DNA of 64,000 bases from Pleurodeles waltl. Taxonomy: Eukaryota > Chordata > Amphibia > Caudata > Salamandridae. The number at the start of each line of letters is the position of its first letter. Positions within the stretch are counted from its first letter, which is position 1. Made by a program: the position numbers and the translations under genes. Shown piece by piece: positions 23,550 to 32,666 of the stretch. Below the pieces are notes generated by a model. The model saw nothing but the letters and a program-made list of their open reading frames with translations. It was not told the DNA's origin and searched no databases. Location of the stretch: assembly GCF_031143425.1 (NCBI RefSeq), contig NC_090444.1, positions 1,352,536,323 through 1,352,600,322 on the forward strand. The letters are read 5' to 3'.

Positions 23550-23935
23550 AAACACCAGCTTGGTGCAATCACTGAAGTTATCCAGGCTCTCAAAGGGTTC
23601 AAAAAGGGCAAACATGGAAACATCATACATATCATTTCTTTCAAACAGATGAAATACCTTTGAATCCCTGGGTAAAGACAAGAGCATAGTGATATGTCTG
23701 GCGGATAAGGACAGTAATGTAGTGGTGCTGGAAAGGAAGAAATGCATCCAGGAAGCTTTGAGACAATTGGGGGATTCCACCTTGTATGAGATTATTGATA
23801 GAATCACATACATTGACAGCATCACCACCCTGTGGGACAAACTGGTTATCTGGGGGGACAAGGGTCTTTTAGAGTGGGAAGAGTACTGTTTTTGAAAAAG
23901 GAATTCACAAACGTGGTCGCCAGTAGGTAGTAATA
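23550..23935 (+). pseudogene. Penelope-like reverse transcriptase fragment, second copy
   Basis: The plus strand contains GKDKSIVICLADKDSNVVVL followed by RKKCIQEALRQLGDSTLYE, then a helix-rich stretch and KGLLEWEEYCF. The order (charged KDKSIVI, ADK block, Y/C-IQEA-RQLGDST-Y) matches the N-terminal RT region of Penelope-like elements. The glycine after ADK is Asp here. The fragment ends before the palm motif and has a stop upstream, so it is a relic. It covers the same RT block as the fragment at 22120, so the two come from different copies. Confidence 0.6.
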
Positions 23936-24175
23936 AAAAGAAAGGACATTTTTTGGTTTGCTCAGAACTTTGGTGAGGGCGCAAGATAGCTACCTTAGAG
24001 CACTAGTTATAGTATCTTGGGATAAGTGTAAATATAACTATTCAATTTCTACGGTTTTGTGCATGTAAAATCTGAACATAGCTATAACAATTGTCTAACC
24101 TTTGTTTTTTTAGTTAATTTCTGAAGTTTATTTTAACATTAAGTAATATTAAATTACCTTACGTTGATCCAACTC
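23936..24175. other. No gene recognised
   Basis: Short AT-rich spacer between the Penelope-like fragment and a GC-rich tandem repeat. Confidence 0.4.
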
Positions 24176-24456
24176 TAGCTGCCAATGGCCTGCATCCAAG
24201 CCCTGCAGCTAATCCCCCATAGGCATTCAACCCCACGCCACGCATGGCCTTAGCCCGAGCGTGGCTTTGGTTGGCCACAGGGCCTGGTCTGCAGCCAGGC
24301 CTGCCAGCCAATCCTCCCTAAGCACCCAACCCTCAGCCATGCACGGTCTTTGACTGTGCGAGGTGGGTGTTGGCCCCACCCCATCTCACATAGGCACCCA
24401 ACCCTGCATGACACACGGCCTTTGGCTGTGCGCAGCAGGGTTGATGGCCACAGGCA
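24176..24456. repeat. GC-rich tandem repeat, three diverged units
   Basis: Units of roughly 70-100 bp share (C)ATAGGCA(C/T)(C/T)CAACCC or TAAGCACCCAACCC, then C(A)CGCATGGCC or GCACGG(T/C)CTTTG, then GGCCACAGG or GGCCCCAC. Each contains a small dyad. It contrasts sharply in base composition with its surroundings. Confidence 0.6.
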
Positions 24457-24804
24457 TTTTTCAACAAGGAATTACAGAGAAAATGCCCTTGCTTTGCCTT
24501 GAATACGTTCAATAGGTTGGGTGGATTTGTCCTTTATAGATGCAGAGCTTCAGCTGGGGCACCAACTATGTTTATATTTGTAAGTGCTTCCCATTGAGGT
24601 TTCATTTCGTGAAATGAGCATCAGTGCCAGAATGGATCCTCATCTGCTTATTTATCAAAGACAAGTCCACAGTTTTGCACAAAATGTACTGGAGTACTTT
24701 TTACTGTCTAATTAGTGAGTGCTACTACGTTGGGTAAATGTATAGTACAGATTCTACTCTTTCACTACATAAAGGATCATGAGGAAATGCCTTCAATGAC
24801 CATG
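24457..24804. other. No gene recognised
   Basis: Spacer between the tandem repeat and the inverted repeat arm, with no coding signal. Confidence 0.4.
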
Positions 24805-25396
24805 GTTGCAATGTGACCACAGCACACAGATGTAAAGAGTCCAATAGCGTAGCAAGGATATGTATCCCTGGTAGAACGGTTAAAGTTGGAGAAAGAATAC
24901 GTGAAGATCCCGTAATTGTTGGAGAAAAATGTCTTTAATTGTAGGCACAGTCTGCCTCAAGAATGCACGTTCTTCAAAATACAGCCAACACGTGTTTCGT
25001 CACTCAAGTGACTTCATCAAGGCTTGGCCGTCCTGCCAGCTAGACAATCTTGAGAGGCCCGTGGTAAGGCAAGGGAGTAGAACTCTTGCAATGTAGAAGG
25101 TTGAATTGAGGTAGTAGTTTCAAGTCAACGAGTGCTTTAGTTCTGTGTGGAGACCAAGTAACGTAAGGAAGGCCCTGATAAGCCTAATAGCAAGGAACCG
25201 TATTTAGGGTGTGGAGCCCAGGAGCCGAAGCAGTCGCGCGTTCGTTCGTTGGCAGATACTACTCGAGGACATTTTTCTCCAACAAGTCCGGGATCTTCAC
25301 GTTTTCTTTCTCCAACTTTAACCGTTCTACCAGGGATACATATCCTTGCTACGCTATTGGACTATTTACATCTGTGTGCTGTGGTCACATTGCAAC
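24805..25396. repeat. Large inverted repeat, 129-bp arms
   Basis: The arms 24805-24933 and 25268-25396 are reverse complements with only a handful of mismatches. They share TTGCAATGTGACCACAGCAC at the outer end and TTGTTGGAGAAAAATGTC at the inner end. The 334-bp spacer holds a hammerhead-like motif on the minus strand. Homology stops abruptly outside the arms. Penelope-like elements often have long terminal repeats in inverted arrangement, so I read this as inverted terminal repeats of a Penelope-like copy: the left unit in minus orientation with its ribozyme, the right unit truncated. Confidence 0.7.
24983..25024 (-). ncRNA. Hammerhead-ribozyme-like motif, well preserved (copy 2)
   Basis: On the minus strand the 42 nt fit a type I hammerhead. 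Stem I is AGCC with GGCT (4 bp). The core is TTGATGA, where the consensus is CTGATGA, so position 3 is changed from C. One unpaired A follows, then stem II GTCAC with GTGAC around a TTGA loop, then core GAA, a palindromic stem III ACACGTGT, T at the cleavage position 17, and GGCT closing stem I. All other core bases match. Loss of the C3-G8 pairing would be expected to weaken or abolish cleavage. Short self-complementary stem III hammerheads act as dimers in known retroelements. Confidence 0.6.
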
Positions 25397-25795
25397 TGTT
25401 GTTACTGTGTACTCTTGTATTCAAGTTTGTGCCTACTGGGTAGTAAGGCACTTGACCATTTGGTACCAGACTCATACTGTACTTACACTCGACAACTGTA
25501 CTGTGCTTTACTTTCCAGATGTGCGGCACCTCTCACCCTTACTACCCCAATTCTGCCTTCAATTACCATGTCTGGTGTAATTTTGTGAATGTCACTGTTC
25601 CTCAAGCGTTCTTCTTACTGAAATCTGTGCTAACATGAATCCTCATAAAGAGAAGCCGGCGAGTCTACACAAATGTAACCACCACCAATCAAGGGTTCCT
25701 AATTACATGACGTGAGTGATTTGTTGTTTGATTAAGATGTGCTCATAGTCCTCTGCATCACGTGCGCTTACGGTGCCTTTTGGTAAGCTGTCCAT
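25397..25795 (+). other. Possible Penelope-like N-terminal coding exon; otherwise no gene
   Basis: An acceptor-like TTTACTTTCCAG precedes an ATG at 25519 that opens a 39-codon frame (MCGTSHPYYPNS...), closed by TGA at 25636-25638. Its position just after the right arm of the inverted repeat suits the start of a Penelope-like ORF, but the peptide is too short to recognise. The rest is intergenic sequence up to the LTR at 25796. Confidence 0.25.
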
Positions 25796-25976
25796 TGTTG
25801 GGTTCTTAGGTCGAGTTCTCCGTGCGAGTCTTCCATGCGTTCTGGAATTCCTGCACGAGACTCGACATAAGAAAACGGGGGGAGAAGCGTTTGGGATGGT
25901 GTTGGTGGTGGTCGTTCCTGTAAGCTGACCTGCAAATTAACTGGAATAAACTTACTTTGTAAGCATTGATGCTTCA
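25796..25976 (+). repeat. 5' LTR of retrotransposon copy 1
   Basis: 181 bp, starting TGTTGGGTTCTTAGG and ending GATGCTTCA, so it has TG...CA ends. It contains GGAATAAACTTAC, a plausible polyadenylation signal. It is very short for this superfamily but identical in layout to the 3' LTR. Confidence 0.9.
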
Positions 25977-25978
25977 TT

Positions 25979-25989
25979 TGGCGACGAGG
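25979..25989 (+). promoter_or_regulatory. Primer-binding site, tRNA-Ser(GCU) type
   Basis: TGGCGACGAGG starts two bases after the LTR. It is complementary to the CCA-bearing 3' end of eukaryotic tRNA-Ser(GCU), whose acceptor stem begins GACGAGG. The same site is kept in copy 2 at 31066-31076. Confidence 0.75.
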
Positions 25990-26587
25990 GAGCTGCAGGA
26001 CAGTTTGCGCCCACGTGTGCTCTTTTCTGTCTCCGACGCCTTGCCGGTTTTGCTCCTGGCGTCACTTTGTGAGAACAACCACTGTTTTGGTCTTGCCGGT
26101 TCTGGATTTCAGGGTGTGGTTGTGCGCGACTGACCCCGGCATCGCTGTTGTGTTTTTGCCTCTGATTTTGGGGCAGATCCTTCGAGGTGCTGTACGTTGA
26201 TGACGCGTGTCATTCTACATGCGCACGCTTCATCTTACGTCACTGCCCTGCGCTTGAAGGTTTCCTGGCAACTGGGACGCTCCTGCACTTGAAACGTTTC
26301 CTAGCAACCAGGAAGCTTGTTCTCGTGTTCGTGCATCTGCTAATTGGTTTTCCCAGCATCTGGAACAATTTTACTTGGATTTCTTTTCTAATCGCTAGCA
26401 GTGGAATTTCCTTTTCTCAAACTGCATTTTCATGGCTTTTCTTCACCGCTTTACAGCGTATTTTCTGCTGTTTTTATACTCTTCAGAATTCTTCCACCAT
26501 TTCAACGGTGATACTTACACCCTCTTTGCATGTCATCTCTTCAGAAAAATTGTAACTGAACCATCATCATATTACTAACTTATTACC
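25990..26587 (+). other. Retrotransposon leader, non-coding
   Basis: About 600 bp between the primer site and the gag ATG. A 61-codon frame at 26015-26200 is present in copy 2 as well, but the DNA around it is equally conserved, so this is not evidence of coding. Confidence 0.6.
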
Positions 26588-29500
26588 ATGCAGCATTCTA
26601 TCATTGCTCCTCCTGCGTTTTCTCCTGATCCAGTCTCATCAGAGGCAGATTGGGATTCATGGAAGGAAGGTTTTGAAGCTTATCTTTATGCTCTTGACGG
26701 TGACTCTTTTACTCACAAAAAAAAGCTTGCTGTGTTATTTCATTGTTTAGGTCCAGAAGGTCGCAAAATTTTAAAACATATTCCCCAAGTGAGTGTTCTT
26801 TTGCCTGTGGGTGAAGGTGATGGAGGTATTGATGAATATGCTTCTGCTATTAAGTCACTGGATTCTAGATTTAAAACATGTAAAAATGTTATAATGGAAA
26901 GGCACAAATTTTACAAAAGAGTACAGATTCCTGGGGAACCTGTAGCGAGTTTTGTGGGTGCTTTAAGAATGTTAGCTGTTTCACGTGATTATAAGGCGTG
27001 TGAGGATGAAATGATAAGGGATCAACTCGTTGAGAAGACTAATAACAAAAAGGTGCAGGAAACTCTCTTATCTACTCCTAATTTAACGTTAGAAAAGGCG
27101 GTAGAGATAGCAACTAGAATTGAAAGTACTACCATGTTCATGCAACAGATTAATACAACCTGTGAGAAGGATTCTTTTCAGAAAATAGCAATGATCAAAC
27201 AGAATTCTAACAAATCGCACGTGAATGCCAAAGAGGATACATCAGTTAAGAAGGAGAACTTTAAGAAACTTGAATGCTTTAGATGTGGTAGTTCCTCTCA
27301 TTTAGGCAATGTAACCAGTTGTCCGGCTGTAGGAAAGAGATGTGCCAAGTGTTCTAAGATCGGACATTTTGCAAGGGTGTGCAAGTCTGGTTCAAGGGGT
27401 AAGTTTTCAAGGGATAAGATTTTAAAGTTACACAGTGACAATGTGGGTGGTTTAGATCCATCTACCAGTGAGGAGGATGAAATCCTTACTATTTCTGATG
27501 ATTCAACAATTGGCAGTGATAGCCGCCACAGTGTATATTTTAATAAATTTAGGAGGCCTACCTGTAAATTGTCAATCAATGGATATGAAGTAGTTGTAGT
27601 GGCTGATTCAGGTTCACCCTACACACTTGTGAGTGAGAAGGTGTGGAAGGAACATTTTGGCCATATTGAGCTTCAGAAATCTCATATTAGGCCTGTAGGA
27701 TATGGTGGAAAACCAGTGGAAGTATTGGGGGAATGTGAGGCTGAATTGAATTTCCAAGGTAATTTAGCTAAAGGAGTGGTGTATGTGGCTAAAGATTATG
27801 CCTGTTTGCTGGGGTGTGAGGATCAAAAGAAGTTAGGTATTTTATTGGACCCTAATAACCCCGATCAGGTAATATTAAGCAAATATTATAACCGCGTGTT
27901 GTCTGTAGGATCTATTTGGCTTGATGCTTTTCCAGATGTTTTCAAGGATGGAATTGGTATGTTTAAAAACTTTGCGCACAAGATTAAGTTGAAAGAGAAT
28001 GCTATTCCCAAGGATCATAGGGTACGCAGAGTACCATTAGCAATGAGAGCAGGGTTGAAAAGAGAGTTGGACAGAATGTGTGATCTGCACATAATTGAAA
28101 AGGTGGATGCATCTGATTGGGTGGCTCCTATTGTGATTGCCCGTAAAGCCAACGGATCCATTCGCATGTGTGTGGATTTGCGCGATCTTAATGCGCAAAT
28201 TTGGGTGGATTGTCTTCCTTTGCCGAACATTACTGAAATGCTATCCACTCTTGGTAATGCTTGCGTGTTCAGTTTATTAGACATGACATCAGCATACCAT
28301 CAAAATAATTTGCATCCCGAGTCAAGGCAGTTGAGAGCCTTCATTACACCTGAAGGGTTATTTCAATTTAGACGCATGCCATTTGGATTGGCTTCCGCAG
28401 TGTTTCAGAGAGTAGTAGATAGTTTATTCGGAAGTATGAAGGGTGTCATGGCCTTTCAAGATGACATTCTAGTCTTTGGCAAGGATCAAGATCAGCATGA
28501 TGAAAGGATGAGACAAGTGTTATCTACGTTGGGTGAGAGAGGGATTGTTCTCAGTGCAAACAAATGTAAGTTTAGTACCTCATCAATTGACTACCTAGGT
28601 TATAAAATATCAGAACGTGGCGTGGAACCGAAGGAGAGTTTAGTCAAAGCTATTGAAGGTTTCCAATCTCCCTACAATAATGATCAATTTAGATCCTTTA
28701 TGGGTCTCATTGAGTTTTACGCCAGGTTCATTCCCAATTGTGCTAGTAAAACGCATAACATCAGGTCTCTCTTAAAGAAAAATGTAAAATTTGACTGGAG
28801 TCATGAATATGAGCAGGAATTTGCAGCTATCAAAAGAGAAGTTGTTTTGGCTATTCCGTTGAAGGCTTTTGACACCAAAGATGAAATTGTAATCATGACC
28901 GATGCCAGTCAACTGGGTCTGGGAGCAATATTGTTACAGCGGAAGGGTGGCAAGGATGAAGTGGTTGCTTTTGCCTCACACAGTCTAAGAGGTGCAGAAG
29001 CTACATATTCGGCAATAGAAAGAGAGGCTCTCGCGTGTTGGTGGGGAATTGTCCATTTCAAGCCTTATCTGTGGGGTGTGCATTTTACTGTCAGGATGGA
29101 CCATAAACCTTTGGTGCAATTATTTTCCACTTCAGGTGCGCACCGTGCCACTCCTAGAGTAGCCAAGTGGCAGTATAGATTGCATATGTACGACTTCCAT
29201 GTGGAATATGTTCCAGGTGCAAAGAATGTTCTAGCTGATTGCCTTTCCCGTCTTCCTCATACGGACGTACTTAGTAAGGAGGAGACAGATGAGGATGATG
29301 TTCTAGTATGTTCATTGGAGTGTCAATTAGAAGGTGCTTTGACTGAAGATGAATGGAGAGAAGCGTGTGATAGGGATGAACAAATGAAGGAAGTTATGGG
29401 AGGCATATCACAAGGATGGTCGGTTTGTAAGTCCATACGTTGTGAAGGGTACAAACACGTTTTTGAGGAGTTGTCTGTTGTGAATAATTTGTTAATGCGG

Positions 29501-30745
29501 ACGAGAACTATGGTTGTTCCTGTGGGATTGAGGTATAAGATATTAACACTGGGACATGAAGGTCACATTGGTATGAGGGCCATGAAGAGGAGATTAAGGG
29601 AACATTTTTGGTGGCCTGGCTTGGATAGAGATGTGGAACACTTTGTAAGAGATTGTTTGCCCTGTGCTATTAGTGACAAGTCTCAAGTCACTCTTCCTTC
29701 TCCTGTTGAGGCAATTGAAGTACCCGTGAAAGCTTGGAGCAAGGTTGCTGTGGATTTAATTGGTCCTGTTAATTTGTTGAATGGACAAGTGGAATATGGT
29801 ATAGTATTAATTGATTTTTATAGTCGTTGGCCTGAGTTCAAGTTGGTGAAAGTTCCTACTTCTCATAAAGTCATTGAGTTTTTAGAATCCATTTTTGACA
29901 GAGAAGGTATTCCAGATGAGATACTTACAGATAATGGGAGTCAATTTACATCTGCCCAGTTTTCAGATTTCGTGAGGCACTTTGGTATTAAGCATGATAA
30001 AACATCACTTTATCATCCCAGGAGTAATGGCCTTGTACAACGCTTAAACAGGGTGATTAAGGAAAACATACAACTGGCTAAGGTCGGAGGTTTGAATTGC
30101 AAGGAATAGTTGAGGAAACTATTTTGGGCAGTGCGAACTACACCCAATGCAGATACAGGTGTGTCCCCTTTTGTGTTATTGAGAGGAAGGGTTCCTGCAA
30201 CCAAGCTGACAAGAAAATGGATGGGTGAAGTTGAAATTGAAAAGAGTTTGATTGAGAAGGTGTGTGAAAGGAGGTTAACCGCTCAGGACAAATATAAGGG
30301 GAGTCCTAGGAAAACTGTTTGTATTAAGGTGGGTGATTATGTCAAAATTAAAACTGCTCATATTATTCAAAAGGTTGAATCTAAATTTTCGAGCCCAAAG
30401 AAAGTTGTCAAAATTTGCAAAAATGCTGTTATGTTGGAGGATGGCAATTGGTGGAACAAGGAGAAATTGTCCTTGGCTCGCGAGGTCGAATTAAACAACA
30501 GGACATGGATTGAGTCCACCAAGGTGGAGCAAGATAAGAGGGACATTCGGGGAAAGAATTCTCTTCGTGGTGAGAAAGTGTTGGACAAACAGTCGATGGA
30601 TCCCTCCAAGGAGATATATGAGAAGACCATGGGAGGAGAACGGCTTCGTCTAGAATTAGGATACTTCCCAGAAGATTTCGTGATTTTGTGCTTTAGAATA
30701 GTTGTTGTAATATTTTTGTGTTTTGCTTTGATTTTAATTTGGTAA
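26588..30745 (+). pseudogene. Gag-Pol polyprotein of retrotransposon copy 1, one in-frame stop
   Basis: The frame is open for 1173 codons to a TAG at 30107-30109, then open in the same frame for a further 211. Gag covers about residues 1-270 with two zinc knuckles from residue 230 (one with a wider spacing, one canonical C-X2-C-X4-H-X4-C). The aspartic protease active site is DSG at residue 340. The RT palm motif FQDD has its aspartates at 625-626; RNase H has TDAS at about 771. Integrase has a zinc domain (His 990, His 993, Cys 1023, Cys 1026) and Asp 1056 and Asp 1115. Residue 1151 is Gln where the third catalytic acidic residue (Glu, spacing 35) is expected. Two codons present in copy 3 are missing in the RT fingers region. 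The stop falls in integrase. The start was chosen as the first ATG after the leader, matching copies 2 and 3. Confidence 0.9.
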
Positions 30746-30757
30746 AATTTCATGTGT

Positions 30758-30771
30758 TAAGGGGGAAGATG
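30758..30771 (+). promoter_or_regulatory. Polypurine tract of copy 1
   Basis: AAGGGGGAAGATG lies immediately before the 3' LTR, the position used to prime plus-strand synthesis. The inverse of the same tract flanks the LTR of copy 3 at 32635. Confidence 0.8.
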
Positions 30772-30952
30772 TGTTGGGTTCTTAGGTCGAGTTCTCCATG
30801 CGAGTCTTCCATGCGTTCTGGAATTCCTGCACGAGACTTGACATAAGACAACGGGGGGAGAAGCGGTTGGGACGGTGTCGGTGGTGGTCGTTCCTGTAAG
30901 CTGTCCTGCAAATTAACTGGAATAAACTTACTTTGTAAGCATTGACGCTTCA
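30772..30952 (+). repeat. 3' LTR of retrotransposon copy 1
   Basis: 181 bp, from TGTTGGGTTC to GACGCTTCA, differing from the 5' LTR at about eight positions. A truncated second LTR follows within three bases. Confidence 0.9.
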
Positions 30953-31063
30953 TTTAAGAAAACGGGTGGAGAAGTGGTTGGGACGGTGTCGGTGGTGGTC
31001 GTTCCTGTAAGCTGTCCTGCAAATTAACTGGAATAAACTTACTTTGTAAGCATTGACGCTTCA
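30953..31063 (+). repeat. 5'-truncated LTR belonging to copy 2
   Basis: It starts inside the LTR at TAAGAAAACGGGTGG and continues to the GACGCTTCA end. The first part of the LTR is missing. The LTR-to-LTR join gives a tandem layout of copies 1 and 2. Confidence 0.85.
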
Positions 31064-32519
31064 TTTGGCGACGAGGGAGCTGCAGGACAGTTTGCGCCCA
31101 CGTGTGCGCTTTTCTGTCTCCAACGCCTTGCCGGTTTTGCTCCTGGCGTCACTTTGTGCGAACAACCACTATTTTGGTCTTGCCAGTTCCGGATTTCAGG
31201 GTGTGGTTGTGCGCGACTGACCCCGGCATTGCTGTTGTGTTTTTGCCTCTGATTTTGGGGCAGATCCTTCGAGCTGCTGTACGTTGATGAAGCGTGTCAT
31301 TCTACATGCGCATGCTTCATCTTACGTCACTGCCCTGCGCTTGAAGGTTTCCTGGCAACTGGGATGCTCCTGCACTTAAAACATTTCCTAGCAACCAGGA
31401 CGCTTGTTCTCGTGTTCGTGCGTCTGCTAATTGGTTTTCCCAGCATCTGGAACAATTTTACTTGGATTTCTTTTCTAATCGCTAGCAGTGGAATTTCCTT
31501 TTCTCAAACTGCATTTTCATGACTTTTCTTCACCGCTTCACAGCGTATTTTCTGCTGTTTTCATACTCATCAGAATTCTTCCACCATTTCAACTGTGATA
31601 CGCACACCCTCTTTGCGTGTCATCTCTTCAGAAAAATTGTAACTGTACCATCATCATATTACTAACTTATTACCATGCAGCATATTATCCTTCCTCCTCC
31701 TGCGTTTTCTCCTGATCCAGTCTTATCAGAGGCAGATTGGGATTCAAGGAAGGAAGGTTTTGAAGCTTATCTTGATGCTCTTGACGGTGACTCTTTTACT
31801 CACAAAAAAAAGTTTGCTGTGTTACGTCATTGTTTAGGTCCAGAAGGTCACACAATTTTTAAACATATTCCCCAAGTGAGTGTTCTTTTGCCTGTGGTTT
31901 AAGGTGATGGAGGTATTGATGAATATGCTTCTGCTATTAAGTCACTGGATTCTAGATTTAAAACTTGTAAAAATGTTATAATGGAAAGGCACACATTTTA
32001 AAAAAGAGTACAGATTCCTGGGGAACCTGTAGCCAGTTTTGTGGGTGCTTTAAGAATGTTAGCTGTTTCATGTGATTATAAGGCGTGTGAGGATGAAATG
32101 ATAAGGGATCAACTCGTTGAGAAGACTAATAACAAAAAGGTGCAGGAAACTCTCTTATCTACTCCTAATTTAACGTTAGAAAAGGCGGTAGAGATAGCAA
32201 CTAGAATTGAAAGTACTACCATGTTCATGCAACAGATTAATACAACCTGTGAGAAGGATTCTTTTCAGAAAATAGCAATGATCAAACAGAATTCTAACAA
32301 ATCGCACGTGAATGCCAAAGAGGATACATCAGTTAAGAAGGAGAACTTTAAGAAACTTGAATGCTTTAGATGTGGTAGTTCCTCTCATTTAGGCAATGTA
32401 AGCAGTTGTCCGGCCGTAGGAAAGAGATGTGCCAAGTGTTCTAAGATCGGACATTTTGCAAGGGTGTGCAAGTCTGGCTCAAGGGGTAATTTTCAAGGGA
32501 TAAGATTTTAAAGTTACAC
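31064..32519 (+). mobile_element. Retrotransposon copy 2, 3'-truncated after gag
   Basis: It contains the primer-binding site (31066-31076), a leader nearly identical to copy 1, and gag. It ends at TTACAC near 32519, where copy 1 continues into the gag-protease linker. The sequence then switches to an LTR in inverse orientation (copy 3), with about 2 nt shared at the junction. Confidence 0.85.
31675..32511 (+). pseudogene. Gag of retrotransposon copy 2, broken
   Basis: The start ATG aligns with copy 1. A stop at about 31900 replaces a glycine-glutamate region, and a second stop falls near 31999 (TTTTAA). The remaining 156-codon frame (32041-32511) keeps both zinc knuckles and then runs out of frame at GGTAATTTTC, where one base is lost relative to copy 1. 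It therefore cannot make a full Gag. Confidence 0.85.
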
Positions 32520-32634
32520 CACCACCGACACCGTCCCAACCGCTTCTCCCCCCGTTTTCTTATGTTGAGTCTCGTGCAGGAATTCCAGAACGCATGGAAG
32601 ACTCGCACGGAGAACTCGACCTAAGAACCCAACA
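32518..32634 (-). repeat. Truncated 3' LTR of copy 3
   Basis: The LTR start (TGTTGGGTTCTTAGG on the minus strand) is at 32634 and matching continues to 32518. The last 64 or so bases of the LTR are absent. The polypurine tract (complement of CATCTTCCCCCTT) lies at 32635-32648. Confidence 0.85.
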
Positions 32635-32666
32635 CATCTTCCCCCTTAACATATGAAATTTTACCA

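Larger units (their letters stand above)
25796..30952 (+). mobile_element. Ty3/mdg4 (gypsy) retrotransposon, copy 1, nearly complete
   Basis: A 5157-bp element with two 181-bp LTRs, a primer-binding site, a leader of about 600 bp, a single gag-pol frame and a polypurine tract. The domain order Gag, protease, RT, RNase H, integrase defines the Ty3/mdg4 superfamily. The tRNA-Ser primer site suggests the mag-like clade (inference). By eye the LTRs differ at about 8 of 181 positions, so the copy is neither brand new nor ancient. No target duplication can be paired, because the right LTR runs directly into a second copy. Confidence 0.9.

Noticed and set aside
23499..23984. 161-codon minus-strand frame
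   Set aside because: It is the shadow of the plus-strand Penelope-like RT fragment, which matches the family; the minus reading does not.
30038..30040. Gln at the integrase catalytic position as a sequencing error
   Set aside because: The same codon change occurs in the independent, inverted copy 3.
26015..31287. 61-codon frames in the retrotransposon leader, present in copies 1 and 2
   Set aside because: Flanking non-coding DNA is equally conserved, the frames precede the gag start and show no domain. Conservation reflects recent common origin.
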